Positions 42,676-52,113 of a stretch of 64,000 nt of DNA are shown here, piece after piece. Origin of the DNA: Aeromicrobium sp. Root236 (GTDB taxonomy: Bacteria; Actinomycetota; Actinomycetes; Propionibacteriales; Nocardioidaceae); assembly GCF_001428805.1 (NCBI RefSeq), contig NZ_LMIS01000001.1, forward strand, positions 1,724,976 through 1,788,975, given 5' to 3'. Position numbers and translations under genes: made by a program. Under the pieces are notes generated by a model, which was not told the origin of the DNA, did not search any database, and saw nothing but the letters and a program-made list of their open reading frames with translations. Position 1 is the stretch's first letter. Each line of letters begins with the position of its first letter.

Positions 42676-43673
42676 CCTGCTTCCTTCCGATCGCGTCGCT
42701 GACTGACCATCACGGCACTCAGCACGACGATCCCGACGACGAGGTCGACCCATCGCGGGTTGATGTTGTACTGGGCCTGCGCCACGTCGACCAGTCGCAC
42801 GATGAACGCCGCCAGGCAGGTGCCGAGCACGCTGACGACACCGCCGACGAGTGCGACTCCACCGATGATCGGCGCCGCGAAGCTCGGCAGCAGGAGATCG
42901 TCGCCGATGCTGGCGTTGACACTTCCCGACAGCATGAGGACGAAGATTCCGGCGATGCCCGCCAGCAGGCCCGACACCGTGTGGGCCAGCACGACGCTGC
43001 GGTCGTTCGATATGCCCGACAACATCGCCGCCACGGGATTGCCACCGCTCGCGAGCATGGTGCGCCCGGCGACCGTCCGCCGGTAGAACCAGGCCAGGAC
43101 GACGGCGACCACGAGGGCGGCGAGGAACACGACCGGCACACCAAGGATGGATGACTGACCGATGTCGACGAGCTTGGGCGAATAGCCCTGATAGGTGCCG
43201 GTGCCGTTGATCCCGTAGCGAAGGCCCGAGATGATCGTCATGGTGGCCAACGTGACGATGAAGCCGTTGATCCGCGTCAGCACCACCAGGATGCCGTTGC
43301 ACAGTCCGGCAAACGCGCCGACCGCAACCGCAGCCGGCACCGCGACCCACGGGCTGAGTCCGCGGTCCACCATCAGTGACGCGCCGACGACAGCTGACAG
43401 TCCCGTGAGGACGCCGACCGACAGGTTCATCTGGCCGACGGCCAGCACGACCATCTGCGAGAGGCCGATCACCATCGGGACCGCCAGATAGGCCAGCACG
43501 GTCTTCAGGGTCGCGGCGTGCATCAGGTTGCCGTTCGTGGTCAGGGCCAGCACGACGAAGGCCACAGTCGCGAGGACCGCGAGAACCGCCTCGGTCGGCA
43601 GCTGCCCTACGCGTCGCAGGCTCCAACGGTCTGTCGTCGAGGCCCGATCCGATGTCGTGGTTCGGGTGCTCAT
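42672..43673 (-). CDS. Sugar ABC transporter permease (RbsC/CUT2 type)
   Basis: A 333-residue membrane permease with eight to ten helices. The family landmarks GQMNLSVGVLTGLSAVVGA, NGFIVTLATMTIISGLRYG (outline) and SGSVNASIGDDLLLPSFAAPIIGG are present. The N-terminal 30 residues are polar and cytoplasmic. It pairs with the second permease at 43670 to form a heterodimeric channel, unlike ribose systems with one permease type. Confidence 0.93.
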   Translation of the reverse strand: MSTRTTTSDRASTTDRWSLRRVGQLPTEAVLAVLATVAFVVLALTTNGNLMHAATLKTVLAYLAVPMVIGLSQMVVLAVGQMNLSVGVLTGLSAVVGASLMVDRGLSPWVAVPAAVAVGAFAGLCNGILVVLTRINGFIVTLATMTIISGLRYGINGTGTYQGYSPKLVDIGQSSILGVPVVFLAALVVAVVLAWFYRRTVAGRTMLASGGNPVAAMLSGISNDRSVVLAHTVSGLLAGIAGIFVLMLSGSVNASIGDDLLLPSFAAPIIGGVALVGGVVSVLGTCLAAFIVRLVDVAQAQYNINPRWVDLVVGIVVLSAVMVSQRRDRKEAG

Positions 43674-44743
43674 GCCCTGGTCCCCCTCTTCTCGGCCACC
43701 ACGTGCCTGACACGGTCGAGCGAGAGCGCGATCAGCAGCACCGTGCCGATCAGGATGTTGAGCTGGTCGAGCTGGAACTCCAGCAGGTTCAGGCCCTTCT
43801 GGATGACGGTGGTCAGCGTCGCGCCGAGGACGGTGCCGATCACGCTGATCGCCCCGCCCGCCAGCAACGTGCCGCCCAGCACCGGCGCGAGGAACGAGGG
43901 CAGCAGGAACTGCTCGCCGACCGTCGCGGAGAAGGCACCGTTGTTGATGGCGAGCAGCCAGCCGGCCAGGCCGCACAGCAGGCCCGAGAGCGCGTGCGCC
44001 TGTGTGATCCGGAGGCCCACCGGGATGCCCGACAGTCGCGCCGCGCGGACGTTCGAGCCGGTCATCAGGACCTCGCGACCGATCCGGCTGAACCGGAAGA
44101 TCACGCCGACCACGATGACCGCGACCACGGCGAACGGCACGACGAGCGGGATCGGCGGACCGCAGACGTTGCCGGTGCAGTAGTCCGACATCGTGTCGAA
44201 GCGAAGACTGTCCATGCCTGCGGGATGGGCGTTGAAGGCGACCCCACCCGCGTACTTGGCGTAGAGGATCGAGACGAGGCCCAACAGCCCGAAATCGAGA
44301 GCCAGCGTGACGACGAACGAGTTCACCCCCGTGCTGACGATGATGAGGCCCGAGACCGCACCGACCGCCGCACCGACGAGCAGGGCCACCAGCAGTCCGA
44401 CGAGCAGGGGTGCGTGCAACGAGTCGTACGTGTAACCGGCCGCGAACGCGGCGAGCGCGGCCATGCGGGGCACCGCGAGGTTCATGTGTCCCAGCGAGAG
44501 CACGGCCAGCTGAGCCAGCCCGACGACCACGAACACGCTGAGGTCGGCCTGCATCGGGACGATCGTCAGGTCGACGTTGAGGAACGACGACCGCAGCGAC
44601 GAGAACAGCACGACCAGTGCGGCGATGACCACGACCAGCCCGAACCTCGGGTTGGCCCACCACGGGAGGCGAGGGGTCGCCGCCGCGGCGGTGCCCGCGT
44701 CGGGGTCTGCCGCGCTGGGAAGGGTTGTCATGAGATCAGTCAT
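43670..44743 (-). CDS. Sugar ABC transporter permease (RbsC/CUT2 type)
   Basis: A 357-residue permease of the same family as 42672. Landmarks are VLSLGHMNLAVPRMAALAA, STGVNSFVVTLALDFG and GEQFLLPSFLAPVLGGTLLAGG. An outside loop with DYCTGNVCGPP contains two cysteines that could form a disulfide, which is unusual in this family. It starts at ATG 44743, two bases before the end of the enolase-family gene, and its stop overlaps the next permease. Confidence 0.93.
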   Translation of the reverse strand: MTDLMTTLPSAADPDAGTAAAATPRLPWWANPRFGLVVVIAALVVLFSSLRSSFLNVDLTIVPMQADLSVFVVVGLAQLAVLSLGHMNLAVPRMAALAAFAAGYTYDSLHAPLLVGLLVALLVGAAVGAVSGLIIVSTGVNSFVVTLALDFGLLGLVSILYAKYAGGVAFNAHPAGMDSLRFDTMSDYCTGNVCGPPIPLVVPFAVVAVIVVGVIFRFSRIGREVLMTGSNVRAARLSGIPVGLRITQAHALSGLLCGLAGWLLAINNGAFSATVGEQFLLPSFLAPVLGGTLLAGGAISVIGTVLGATLTTVIQKGLNLLEFQLDQLNILIGTVLLIALSLDRVRHVVAEKRGTRA

Positions 44744-44744
44744 G

Positions 44745-45836
44745 TCAGGCGACCGTCAGATTGTCGAGGGCGTCGAGGTCCCAGTCGATCCCGAGTCCGG
44801 GTGTCGTGGGCGCGACGGCGAACCCGTCCACGACCTCGAGCTCGGACCGGGTGACCGACCGCAGCTGCGGGATGTACTCCACGTAGCGGCTGTTCGGCAC
44901 GGCCGCGCAGAGGCTCACGTGGATCTCCATCAGGAAGTGCGGGCACACCTCGACGTTGTGGGCCTCGGCGAGATGAGCGACCTTCAGCCACGGCGTGATC
45001 CCACCGATCCTGGCGACATCGGGCTGCGCGATCCCGGCGGCCCCGCGGCCGAGATACTCGGCGAACTGGCCGATCGAGTACATCGACTCACCGACCGCCA
45101 CCGCGACGCTGGTCTGCCGAGCCAACCGTTCGTGGCCGGCGACGTCATCTGCCGGCAAGGGCTCCTCGAACCAGAGCGCGTCGACGGCTTCCAGAGCCGA
45201 GGTACGACGCAACGCCTCGACCAGCGTGAACGCCTGGTTCGCGTCGACCATCAGGTCACGGTCAGGGCCGATCGCCTGGCGTACGGCCTGGAGCCGCTCG
45301 GCATCCTCGCTCGCTGACGGCTTGCCGACCTTGATCTTGACGCCACGGGCTCCGCCCGAGGCGGCCGCCTTCGCTCCTGCGGCGAGGTCCTCGATCGGAA
45401 GGTGCAACCAGCCGATCTCGGTGTCGTAGACCGGCACTCGCTCCTTGGCGCCGCCGGCGATGATGCTGAGCGGAAGACTCGCAACCCGCGAGCGGCGGTC
45501 CCACAGGGCCGTGTCGATCGCCGCCAGTGCCAACGAGGTGATCGGACCGACCGCGGTGGCGCGGGTGGCGTCGTACGTACGACGCCACACCGCCTCCACA
45601 GCGTCCGCGTCCTGACCGAGAAGTCCCGGCAGCAGGTAGTCCCGAAGCATCGCGAGCACGGCTGTCCCGCCCGTGCCGATCGTGTAGGAGTAGCCGAGTC
45701 CCGACGCACCGTCATCGGTGTCGACCTGGACGAGGATCGTCTCCTGCTTCAAGAACGCCTGCTTGGCATCGGTACGCACGGTTTCCACCGGTACGTCCAC
45801 GAGCCGAGCCGAGGCTGCCGAGATCTTCGCGGTCAT
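44745..45836 (-). CDS. Enolase-superfamily (mandelate racemase type) sugar-acid dehydratase or racemase
   Basis: A 363-residue enzyme with the canonical active site of the mandelate racemase subgroup: KxK in GVKIKVGKP, metal ligands in LMVDANQAF (Asp), LWFEEPLPA (Glu) and VAVGESMYS (Glu), then the dyad Asp in IAQPDVARIGG and His in VCPHFLMEIH. It is distinct from the fuconate dehydratase at 39392, being shorter and without the [11 protein letters not shown] start. It sits between the binding protein and permeases of the CUT2 importer, so it should act on the imported sugar's acid. Confidence 0.87.
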   Translation of the reverse strand: MTAKISAASARLVDVPVETVRTDAKQAFLKQETILVQVDTDDGASGLGYSYTIGTGGTAVLAMLRDYLLPGLLGQDADAVEAVWRRTYDATRATAVGPITSLALAAIDTALWDRRSRVASLPLSIIAGGAKERVPVYDTEIGWLHLPIEDLAAGAKAAASGGARGVKIKVGKPSASEDAERLQAVRQAIGPDRDLMVDANQAFTLVEALRRTSALEAVDALWFEEPLPADDVAGHERLARQTSVAVAVGESMYSIGQFAEYLGRGAAGIAQPDVARIGGITPWLKVAHLAEAHNVEVCPHFLMEIHVSLCAAVPNSRYVEYIPQLRSVTRSELEVVDGFAVAPTTPGLGIDWDLDALDNLTVA

Positions 45837-45837
45837 G

Positions 45838-46890
45838 TCAGCAGCTCAGGTACTTCGAGTCGAAGTCGCTCTTGACCTCGTCCGACTTGGCCTGGCGCTC
45901 GGCGTCGTACGTGTCGACGTTCTTCGTGGTCACCACGAACGAACCGGAGTCGATGATGACGCCCGGGGTGGTCATCTTGCACCCGGTCGACAGCTTCATG
46001 AGCGCGTACGACCCGACGTAGCCCTGACCGGTGGGGTTCTGGACGACGGTTGCCGACACGGAGCCGTCCTTGATCCCGGCGAGGATCGTGGGATCGTCGT
46101 CGATCGCGACGACCTTGATGGGCAGGCCCGACTTCTTGACCGCCGCGGCCGAGGCCACAGCCGGGTTGTACGCCGTGTTCACGATCCCGTCGATGTCGCT
46201 GCCGTGGGCACCCAGCAGGTCGGCGACCGATCGCTGCGCGGTCTGCAGGTCGACGTCGATGTCGGTGATCGTCTGGAGGAGCTTCACCTTGCCGCCGGTC
46301 TCGCCCACGGCCTTCTTGACGCCGGCGATGCGGCGCTGCGTGTTCGAGTCGACCTTGTTGCCGGTCAGGTGGACGAGGTTGCCCTGGCCGTTCATGGCCT
46401 CGATCGCGGCCTTGGCGGCCTTGTAGGCGGCCGTCTCGACATCGGTCGAGAGGCAGAAGGCGGCCGCGTTGGTGTCACCCGCCGGGCAGGAGGCGAGTGA
46501 CGCGACCTGGAAGCCCTGGCGCTCGAGGTCCTTGAACGTGGAGTTGATGTTGTCCGGTGAGACACCGAAGATGCCGAAGGCGTTGTAGCCCTGAGCCGCC
46601 AGCGACTTCAGCACGTCGTTCTGCTTGGTCTGGTCCCATCCGGCCGTCTCGTTGAAGGTGCTTCCACCGAGCTTGAAGTCCGTGGCGGCCTTGGCGCCGG
46701 CAGCCTTCCAGGGCTGGAAGTACGGGTGCGGGCCGCCCGGCACGAGCGCGATCTTGACGTCCTTGGCGGACTTGCCGCTGGCGGCCGGCCCGTCACTGGA
46801 GTCGTCCTGCTTCGCACAGCCCGCAGCGGTCAGGGCCAGGCATACGGCGAGCACCGCTACCGCGGTTCCGCCCAAACGTCGAGTTCTCAT
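45838..46890 (-). CDS. Sugar-binding lipoprotein of CUT2 importer (periplasmic binding protein type 1)
   Basis: A 350-residue exported lipoprotein. The signal peptide RTRRLGGTAVAVLAVCLAL ends in lipobox TAAGC with Cys25, then a Ser/Asp-rich linker. The mature protein has the two-lobed pattern of ribose-type binding proteins: IALVPGGPHPYFQPWKAAG near the start, FGIFGVSPDN, LVHLTGNKVDSNTQRR and VVAIDDDPTILAGIKDG. Three extra cysteines (two in ASCPAGDTNAAAFC and one at the last residue) may form a disulfide. First gene of the operon; its promoter region holds the inverted repeats at 46941. Confidence 0.93.
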   Translation of the reverse strand: MRTRRLGGTAVAVLAVCLALTAAGCAKQDDSSDGPAASGKSAKDVKIALVPGGPHPYFQPWKAAGAKAATDFKLGGSTFNETAGWDQTKQNDVLKSLAAQGYNAFGIFGVSPDNINSTFKDLERQGFQVASLASCPAGDTNAAAFCLSTDVETAAYKAAKAAIEAMNGQGNLVHLTGNKVDSNTQRRIAGVKKAVGETGGKVKLLQTITDIDVDLQTAQRSVADLLGAHGSDIDGIVNTAYNPAVASAAAVKKSGLPIKVVAIDDDPTILAGIKDGSVSATVVQNPTGQGYVGSYALMKLSTGCKMTTPGVIIDSGSFVVTTKNVDTYDAERQAKSDEVKSDFDSKYLSC

Positions 46891-46940
46891 CGATCCGTGC
46901 TCCTCTACGTGAGTGCCGTCACACTGACGGACGACCTAGA

Positions 46941-46979
46941 ACATAAAACGTCTGACGTATCCTGTCAATCGTTTAATGT
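46941..46979. promoter_or_regulatory. Nested inverted repeats between the CUT2 operon and its FadR regulator
   Basis: ACGTC-T-GACGT (46948-46958) is a perfect 11-base palindrome. ACATAAAACG (46941-46950) and CGTTTAATGT (46970-46979) form a wider repeat with one mismatch in ten. The region separates the binding-protein gene (46890) from the regulator (46994) and would let one bound repressor control both directions. Confidence 0.6.
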
Positions 46980-46993
46980 GCTTAGATTGCTCC

Positions 46994-47743
46994 ATGAGCG
47001 CTGATGACGTCATCCAGCCGTGGCCCCGACGCCCCGCCAGGCTGGCGTCGGCCGTCATCGACACGCTGGTTGACCGGATCGTCTCCGGCGAGTTCCCCCA
47101 GGGTGCTGCCCTGCCGATCGAGCCGATGCTGGCCGAGACGTTCGGCGTGAGCCGCCCTGTCGTTCGCGAGGCGATCAAGGCGTTGGAGACCATGCGACTC
47201 GTCCAGGCCAAGCAGGGTCAAGGGACGCGGATCCTGCCGGTGAACGAGTGGGATCTCGTCAACCCGATCGTGCTCGCTGCCGTCGTACGCCATGACAGCG
47301 AGCTCGCGATCCTCGACGAGCTGGTCGGCGTCCGTCGGTCGTTGGAGGCGCAGATGGCACGCGAGGCGGCGACCCGCCTGACTCCCGAGGACCGCGCTCT
47401 CATCGAGGAGCGGATGGGTGACCTCGACCAGAAGATCGACGATCCACAGGGTTATGCGGTCGCAGACGTCGCGTTCCACGACGCCATCCTGGCGGCGTCC
47501 GGGAACCGTCTCGGCCGGGCGATCATCAATCGCCTGACCGAAGAGGCGTACCGAAGCCTGCGCTACATCGGTGAGCCCACCCAGCACGACCGCGAGATCT
47601 CCAACATCGCCCACCGGGCCATTCGCGACGCCGTCTTCTCGGGGGACCCCGACCTCGCCGCGGAGCGCATGAACGCCCACATTCTCGAGGCATGGGAACG
47701 TCGCCGGCCGCCCGGCAACGTGCCTGGCCCGAGCAAGACGTAG
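46994..47743 (+). CDS. FadR/GntR-family transcriptional regulator (FCD domain)
   Basis: A 249-residue regulator. The winged helix (about 12-80) contains LPIEPMLAETFGVSRPVVREA in outline (landmarks AETFGVSRP, VREAIKALE). The FCD domain carries DVAFHDAILAASGN and NIAHRAIRDAVFSGDP as likely metal and ligand sites. ATG at 46994 is chosen; an upstream ATG at 46976 would add CLDCS residues and overlap the operator. It is divergent from the CUT2 importer operon and very likely controls it and itself. Third regulator of this type in the region. Confidence 0.88.
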   Translation: MSADDVIQPWPRRPARLASAVIDTLVDRIVSGEFPQGAALPIEPMLAETFGVSRPVVREAIKALETMRLVQAKQGQGTRILPVNEWDLVNPIVLAAVVRHDSELAILDELVGVRRSLEAQMAREAATRLTPEDRALIEERMGDLDQKIDDPQGYAVADVAFHDAILAASGNRLGRAIINRLTEEAYRSLRYIGEPTQHDREISNIAHRAIRDAVFSGDPDLAAERMNAHILEAWERRRPPGNVPGPSKT

Positions 47744-47881
47744 GCCACTCGGCACCTCCCCCGCACGGAGATCCCGGGCAGGACGGGCTGTCCCCATCGA
47801 CGCGGGCCGTCAGCGTCACTAGTGTCATGGCTATCGGGCCGGAGGCGTCCGGACCGATCGCTTGCCGGAGGCGCCGAACCC

Positions 47882-48373
47882 ATGAGCATGACGCCGCGAC
47901 TCGTCAGCAGACGCACGATCTTCGCCGTGACGCTGGCGTGCGCGCTGCTGTGCAGTGCGCTGTCGGCCTGCAGCATAGAAACGCTCCGAGCCGAGAAGGC
48001 GCCCCCGGACTACGGAGAGGTGTCGAGCGCGGTCACGGCAGCGGTGCCGAGGGTCGTGGAAGTGAGGGACCTCGGTCGATCGCTCAACGGTTTCAGCTAC
48101 CGGTTGTCGTTGTCGATCGTGACCGATTCGGCTGATCCCTTCACCGGGGACGAGCTGGATGCTCTGGTGGAGGCGATATGGCGAACGCTGCCATGGGAGC
48201 CGAACACCATCGAGCTGACGGCGGGCGCGGAGCCTCGGGCGGGTGACGGCGTCGTCGACCTCAGGGCGGCCGCGGCGACACTCGAACCGCTCGGGGTCAC
48301 GAACGCCGGCCAGGGCGGCGTCAGCCTGACCGACATGGACGCGCGCTACGGCGACTGGAAAGAACCCAAGTAG
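47882..48373 (+). CDS. Small exported lipoprotein of unknown function
   Basis: A 163-residue lipoprotein. A basic N-terminus (RLVSRR) and hydrophobic run precede the lipobox ALSAC with Cys30. The mature part has an alpha-beta pattern, with FSYRLSLSIVTDSADPF and ALVEAIWRTLPWEPNTIEL in outline, and no further cysteine. No family recognised. ATG at 47882 (or 47888) is chosen because it starts the signal peptide. Monocistronic, ended by the hairpin at 48417. Confidence 0.75.
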   Translation: MSMTPRLVSRRTIFAVTLACALLCSALSACSIETLRAEKAPPDYGEVSSAVTAAVPRVVEVRDLGRSLNGFSYRLSLSIVTDSADPFTGDELDALVEAIWRTLPWEPNTIELTAGAEPRAGDGVVDLRAAAATLEPLGVTNAGQGGVSLTDMDARYGDWKEPK

Positions 48374-48416
48374 GCCTGGCTGCCGGTGCACGTTCCTCCG
48401 GCCCCACGCGCCAACG

Positions 48417-48456
48417 AAGAGCCCCTCACCTGCGCTTCCGCTGGTGAGGGGCTCTT
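48417..48456. terminator. 14-bp hairpin terminator shared by lipoprotein gene and tRNA
   Basis: AAGAGCCCCTCACC (48417-48430) pairs perfectly with GGTGAGGGGCTCTT (48443-48456) around a 12-base loop. It lies 44 bases after the lipoprotein stop and ten bases beyond the 3' end of the tRNA on the other strand, so it can serve both. Confidence 0.8.
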
Positions 48457-48465
48457 GTCGTGCTG

Positions 48466-48547
48466 TGGCAGGTGCAGGGTTCGAACCTGCGTAGGCTGAG
48501 CCGTCTGATTTACAGTCAGATCCCTTTGGCCACTCGGGCAACCTGCC
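48466..48547 (-). tRNA. tRNA-Tyr (anticodon GTA)
   Basis: On the minus strand the acceptor arm GGCAGGT (from 48547) pairs with ACCTGCC (ending 48467) with discriminator A at 48466. The anticodon stem-loop CTGACTGTAAATCAG gives anticodon GTA. A variable arm of class II length and the T-loop GGTTCGAACC are present. CCA is not encoded. Confidence 0.93.
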
Positions 48548-48638
48548 GGGGTGTTGCCGGGGCAACGACAAGCAAGACTATCGCAGCCGATTAGGGTGAG
48601 AGAAATCAGATCCCCGCGGCGCACCACCAGGAGCACTC

Positions 48639-49130
48639 ATGGCCGACTCTTCCTTCGACATCGTCAACAAGATCGACCGCCAGGAGGTCGACAACGCGCT
48701 GAACCAGACGGTCAAGGAGATCAACCAGCGCTATGACTTCAAGAACACCGGCGCCTCGATCGACTGGAGCGGCGAGTTCGGCATCGAGGTCAAGGCCAAC
48801 GCCGACGAGCGCGCGCTGGCCGTCCTCGACGTGTTCAAGGACAAGCTCATCAAGCGCGGCATCTCGCTCAAGACCCTCGAGGAGGGTGAGCCCCGCCAGT
48901 CCGGCAAGGAAGTACGGATCTCCTCGACCATCACCGAGGGCATCAGCCAGGAACAGGCCAAGAAGGTCTCCAAGCTGATCCGCGACGAGGGACCCAAGGG
49001 CGTCAAGGTGCAGATCCAGGGCGACGAGCTCCGCGTCAGCAGCAAGAAGCGCGACGACCTGCAGGAGGTCATCGCGCTGGTCAAGGGCGCCGACCTCGAC
49101 TTCGCGGTGCAGTTCGTCAACTACCGCTGA
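48639..49130 (+). CDS. YajQ family nucleotide-binding protein (DUF520)
   Basis: A 163-residue protein of the YajQ family, which binds nucleotides; some members bind cyclic di-GMP and act with transcription factors. The whole protein matches the family: [20 protein letters not shown] at the start in outline, [24 protein letters not shown] and [11 protein letters not shown] at the end. AGGAG lies six bases before the ATG. Monocistronic gene behind the tRNA, in conserved backbone DNA. Confidence 0.93.
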   Translation: MADSSFDIVNKIDRQEVDNALNQTVKEINQRYDFKNTGASIDWSGEFGIEVKANADERALAVLDVFKDKLIKRGISLKTLEEGEPRQSGKEVRISSTITEGISQEQAKKVSKLIRDEGPKGVKVQIQGDELRVSSKKRDDLQEVIALVKGADLDFAVQFVNYR

Positions 49131-49204
49131 CCCGCCCGCGATGTGTGGACTTGCGTACGTCTCAACACGCGCGTAGCGCCTGCAACCTCACAGATCGCGG
49201 GGGT

Positions 49205-50611
49205 TCAGGGCAGGTTGGACAGCAGGAGGTCGGGCCAGGCGCTGAGGGCCACGAGGCCGGCGGTGCCGATCAGCACGGCCGCCTTGGAGATGCGGATCGA
49301 GACCGGCGGTGACGGGCTCCGGTAGGGGTCGTCGATCGCCGGCCGGTCGACGAGCACGACGACGAGCTTGAGGTAGTAGGCCAGGCCGAGCATGACGTTG
49401 ACCGCCATGACGACAGCGAGCCAGACGTGGCCGTCGGCGTCGATGACCGGGCGGATGACGACGTACTTCGTGACGAGGCCGATGACCGCCGGCGGGAAGC
49501 CCGCGAGGGTCAGCGTGGCCATCACGAGCGGCACCCCGGTGGGCGGGTCGGTGCGCGCGAGCCCCCTGAGCTCGCTGTAGTCCAGGCTGCCGCGCAGCCG
49601 GAGCACGACGGCGAGCGCGGCGAACGCGACGAGGTTGGCGAGCACGTAGACCGCGACGTACTGCACCACGGCCTGGCCGCTGAACCACGTGATGACGGCC
49701 ACCGGAGCGATGAGGAACCCGGCCTGTGCGATCGACGACCAGGCCAGCATCGCGATCGCATTGGTCTGCCGCAGCGCGCCGAGGTTGCCCACCGTCATGG
49801 TCACCGCGGCGACGACCGCCAGTATCGGCGACCAGGTGTCGTGCTCGGTGGGGACAGCGAGGGCCAGGAACGTGAAGACGGCACCGACCGACGCAGCCTT
49901 GGAGACGGCCGACAGGAAGCCGGCGACCATGACCGGGGCACCCAGGTAGGTGTCGGGGATCCACACGTGGAACGGCACGGCACCGAGCTTGAACAGCAAC
50001 CCGACGATCGTCAGCACGACGGCGACCGCGACGACGCCGTGCGGCATCTCGGTGTCACTCAGGCCGCTGGCCAGGCCGTCGTACGTGAGGGTCCCTGCGA
50101 CGCCGTAGAGCAGCGAGACACCCATCAGCGTGATCGTCGTCGACACGACGGAGGCCAGGAAGAACGTCCATGCCGATCGGACCGCGCGTTGATCACCTTG
50201 GCGCAGCCCGACCAGCGCGATAGACGGCAACGACAGCAGCTCGAGCGCGATGATCAGCGTCACGAGGTCGCGGGCAGCCACCATCATCAGGGCGCCACCG
50301 GCGGCAGCCATCAGCAGGAAGTGGTACTCCCCCGGCGGCATCGCGTTCTCGAAGTTCATGACGTTCGAGGCCACCACGACGACGAGCGTGCCGCCGATGA
50401 CGACCAGCGAGAGCGCGAACGTGAACGGGTCGATGTCGTCCTTCAGGCGGAACAGCTCGACACCCGCCCAGACCAGGCCGACGCTCGCTGGCAGGCCCGA
50501 TCCCAGCCACGTACGCCGGGGATAGAACGCATCGACCAGCAGCGCGACGAGCGCGCCGATCGCGACGATGACGGCCGGACCGGCGACGCTCCACTCGACG
50601 GGGATGTTCAC
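49205..50611 (-). CDS. nuoN: NADH-quinone oxidoreductase subunit N
   Basis: A 468-residue proton-pumping antiporter-like subunit of complex I, with about 14 helices. Family landmarks are LITLIIALELLSLPSIAL, KLGAVPFHVWIPDTYLGAP with the pump lysine, and AMLAWSSIAQAGFL. The start is GTG at 50611, overlapping the nuoM stop. Last gene of the nuo operon. It is convergent with yajQ across 74 bases that hold only a weak inverted repeat. Confidence 0.93.
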   Translation of the reverse strand: MNIPVEWSVAGPAVIVAIGALVALLVDAFYPRRTWLGSGLPASVGLVWAGVELFRLKDDIDPFTFALSLVVIGGTLVVVVASNVMNFENAMPPGEYHFLLMAAAGGALMMVAARDLVTLIIALELLSLPSIALVGLRQGDQRAVRSAWTFFLASVVSTTITLMGVSLLYGVAGTLTYDGLASGLSDTEMPHGVVAVAVVLTIVGLLFKLGAVPFHVWIPDTYLGAPVMVAGFLSAVSKAASVGAVFTFLALAVPTEHDTWSPILAVVAAVTMTVGNLGALRQTNAIAMLAWSSIAQAGFLIAPVAVITWFSGQAVVQYVAVYVLANLVAFAALAVVLRLRGSLDYSELRGLARTDPPTGVPLVMATLTLAGFPPAVIGLVTKYVVIRPVIDADGHVWLAVVMAVNVMLGLAYYLKLVVVLVDRPAIDDPYRSPSPPVSIRISKAAVLIGTAGLVALSAWPDLLLSNLP

Positions 50612-52113
50612 GGGGTCACCGCCTCGTAGGTGCCTGAGTAGCTCACCGTCGAGAAGTCGTAGAGCCCGACGACCAGCCCGGGCGCGAGCCCGAGCACGAC
50701 GATCGAGGCGACCAGGGCGACGCTCACGAAAGCCTCGCGCACGCTGAGGTCGCGGTCGGCCTCCTGCGCGACCGGCTCACCTTGGGCGAGCAGGCGGATC
50801 GCTCGTACGAAGTAGGCCGTCGTGAGGGCGACACCGAGCACCGCGAAACCGACCGCGGTCCAGGCGTACGGCTTGTCGAGCACGTCGCCGACCTCGTACG
50901 CGGCACGCAGCGACAGCAGCTCGCCCCAGAACCCGGCGAGACCGGGGAGGCCGAGGCTGGCGACCGCTGCGAAGACGAACGCGACGGCGAGCCACGGCGT
51001 ACGCGCATAGAGCCCGCGGCCGATCGCCCGCATCGAGGCGGTGCCGAAACGGTCCTTGAGCGAGCCGGACAGGAAGAACAACAGTCCCGTGACGAGGCCA
51101 TGAGCCACTGATCCAAATACAGCGGCAGCAACACCGACGGCGCTTTGCGTCGAGATGGCAAGCGCCACGAAACCCATGTGGCCGATGCTCGAGTAGGCGA
51201 TCAGTCGCTTGAGGTCGTCCTGGGCGTAGCAGGCGAGCGCCGACCAGACGATGCCCACGACACCGGCGCCAGCGACGTACGGGGCGACGTCCGCGAACCG
51301 TTCCGGAAGGATCGAGGAGGCGATGATCAGCCCGTACGTGCCGAGCTTGAGGAACACCGCCGCGAGGAGGACCGAGCCGACCGTCGGCGCCTTGCTGTGC
51401 GCGTCGGGCAGCCAGGTGTGCAGCGGGACGAGTGGGGTCTTGACGGCGAAGCCGAGGGTGATCAGCACGGCCGCCACGAGCGGGCCGCTGCCGATCTCGG
51501 TGAGCTGCAGCGAGTCGTTCGCGCGCGCCACGAGCACGATGCCGACCAGCAACAGCGCCGAGCCGGAGACCGTGAACAAGAGGAAGCGCGTAGCCGCTAG
51601 GCGAGCACCGTCCGCTGGAACGTTCTTGAAGCCCTTTCCGCGATCGACGCCGCGCGACGAACCGTCGTCTGGAGCTGCCCACCAGGCAATCACGAACCAC
51701 ATCGGGATCAGGGCCAGCTCGAAGAACACGAAGAACAGCAGGAAGTCGAGCGACGCGAACACCCCGAGCGACGACGCACTGATGATCAGCACGAGCCCGA
51801 CGAGGGCCGGCGCCGTGTCGTCCGCGATCAGCCAGACGCAGCAGAGCAGACCGATGAACGCCGTCATCAGCAGGAACGGCCACGACAGCGCGGTCACGCC
51901 GAGGTGAAGCCGCGCACCGAGCGGGTCGATCCACTCGGTGTCGACCTCGCCGGAGATCTTCTCCTTGCCCTCCCACACGAGCACGAACAGGACGAGCGAC
52001 GCCGCCATCGCGACCGCGCCGAGCCAGGCAGCCGTACGCCCGGACACCAGCTTGCGGAGGAACAGCAGGGCGAGCCCGACGACGAACGGGATCGTGAGCG
52101 CAGCGGTGATCAC
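50608..52113 (-). CDS. nuoM: NADH-quinone oxidoreductase subunit M
   Basis: A 501-residue antiporter-like subunit with about 14 helices. Landmarks are FFELALIPMWFVIAWW with the membrane Glu, [20 protein letters not shown], and LIAYSSIGHMGFV. The GTG start at 52113 overlaps the nuoL stop. It contributes one of the proton channels of the membrane arm. Confidence 0.94.
   Translation of the reverse strand: MITAALTIPFVVGLALLFLRKLVSGRTAAWLGAVAMAASLVLFVLVWEGKEKISGEVDTEWIDPLGARLHLGVTALSWPFLLMTAFIGLLCCVWLIADDTAPALVGLVLIISASSLGVFASLDFLLFFVFFELALIPMWFVIAWWAAPDDGSSRGVDRGKGFKNVPADGARLAATRFLLFTVSGSALLLVGIVLVARANDSLQLTEIGSGPLVAAVLITLGFAVKTPLVPLHTWLPDAHSKAPTVGSVLLAAVFLKLGTYGLIIASSILPERFADVAPYVAGAGVVGIVWSALACYAQDDLKRLIAYSSIGHMGFVALAISTQSAVGVAAAVFGSVAHGLVTGLLFFLSGSLKDRFGTASMRAIGRGLYARTPWLAVAFVFAAVASLGLPGLAGFWGELLSLRAAYEVGDVLDKPYAWTAVGFAVLGVALTTAYFVRAIRLLAQGEPVAQEADRDLSVREAFVSVALVASIVVLGLAPGLVVGLYDFSTVSYSGTYEAVTP

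Noticed and set aside
49134..49201. Terminator between yajQ and nuoN (CCCGCGAT with ATCGCGGG)
   Set aside because: The arms are only eight bases and the loop is over 50 bases, too weak to call.
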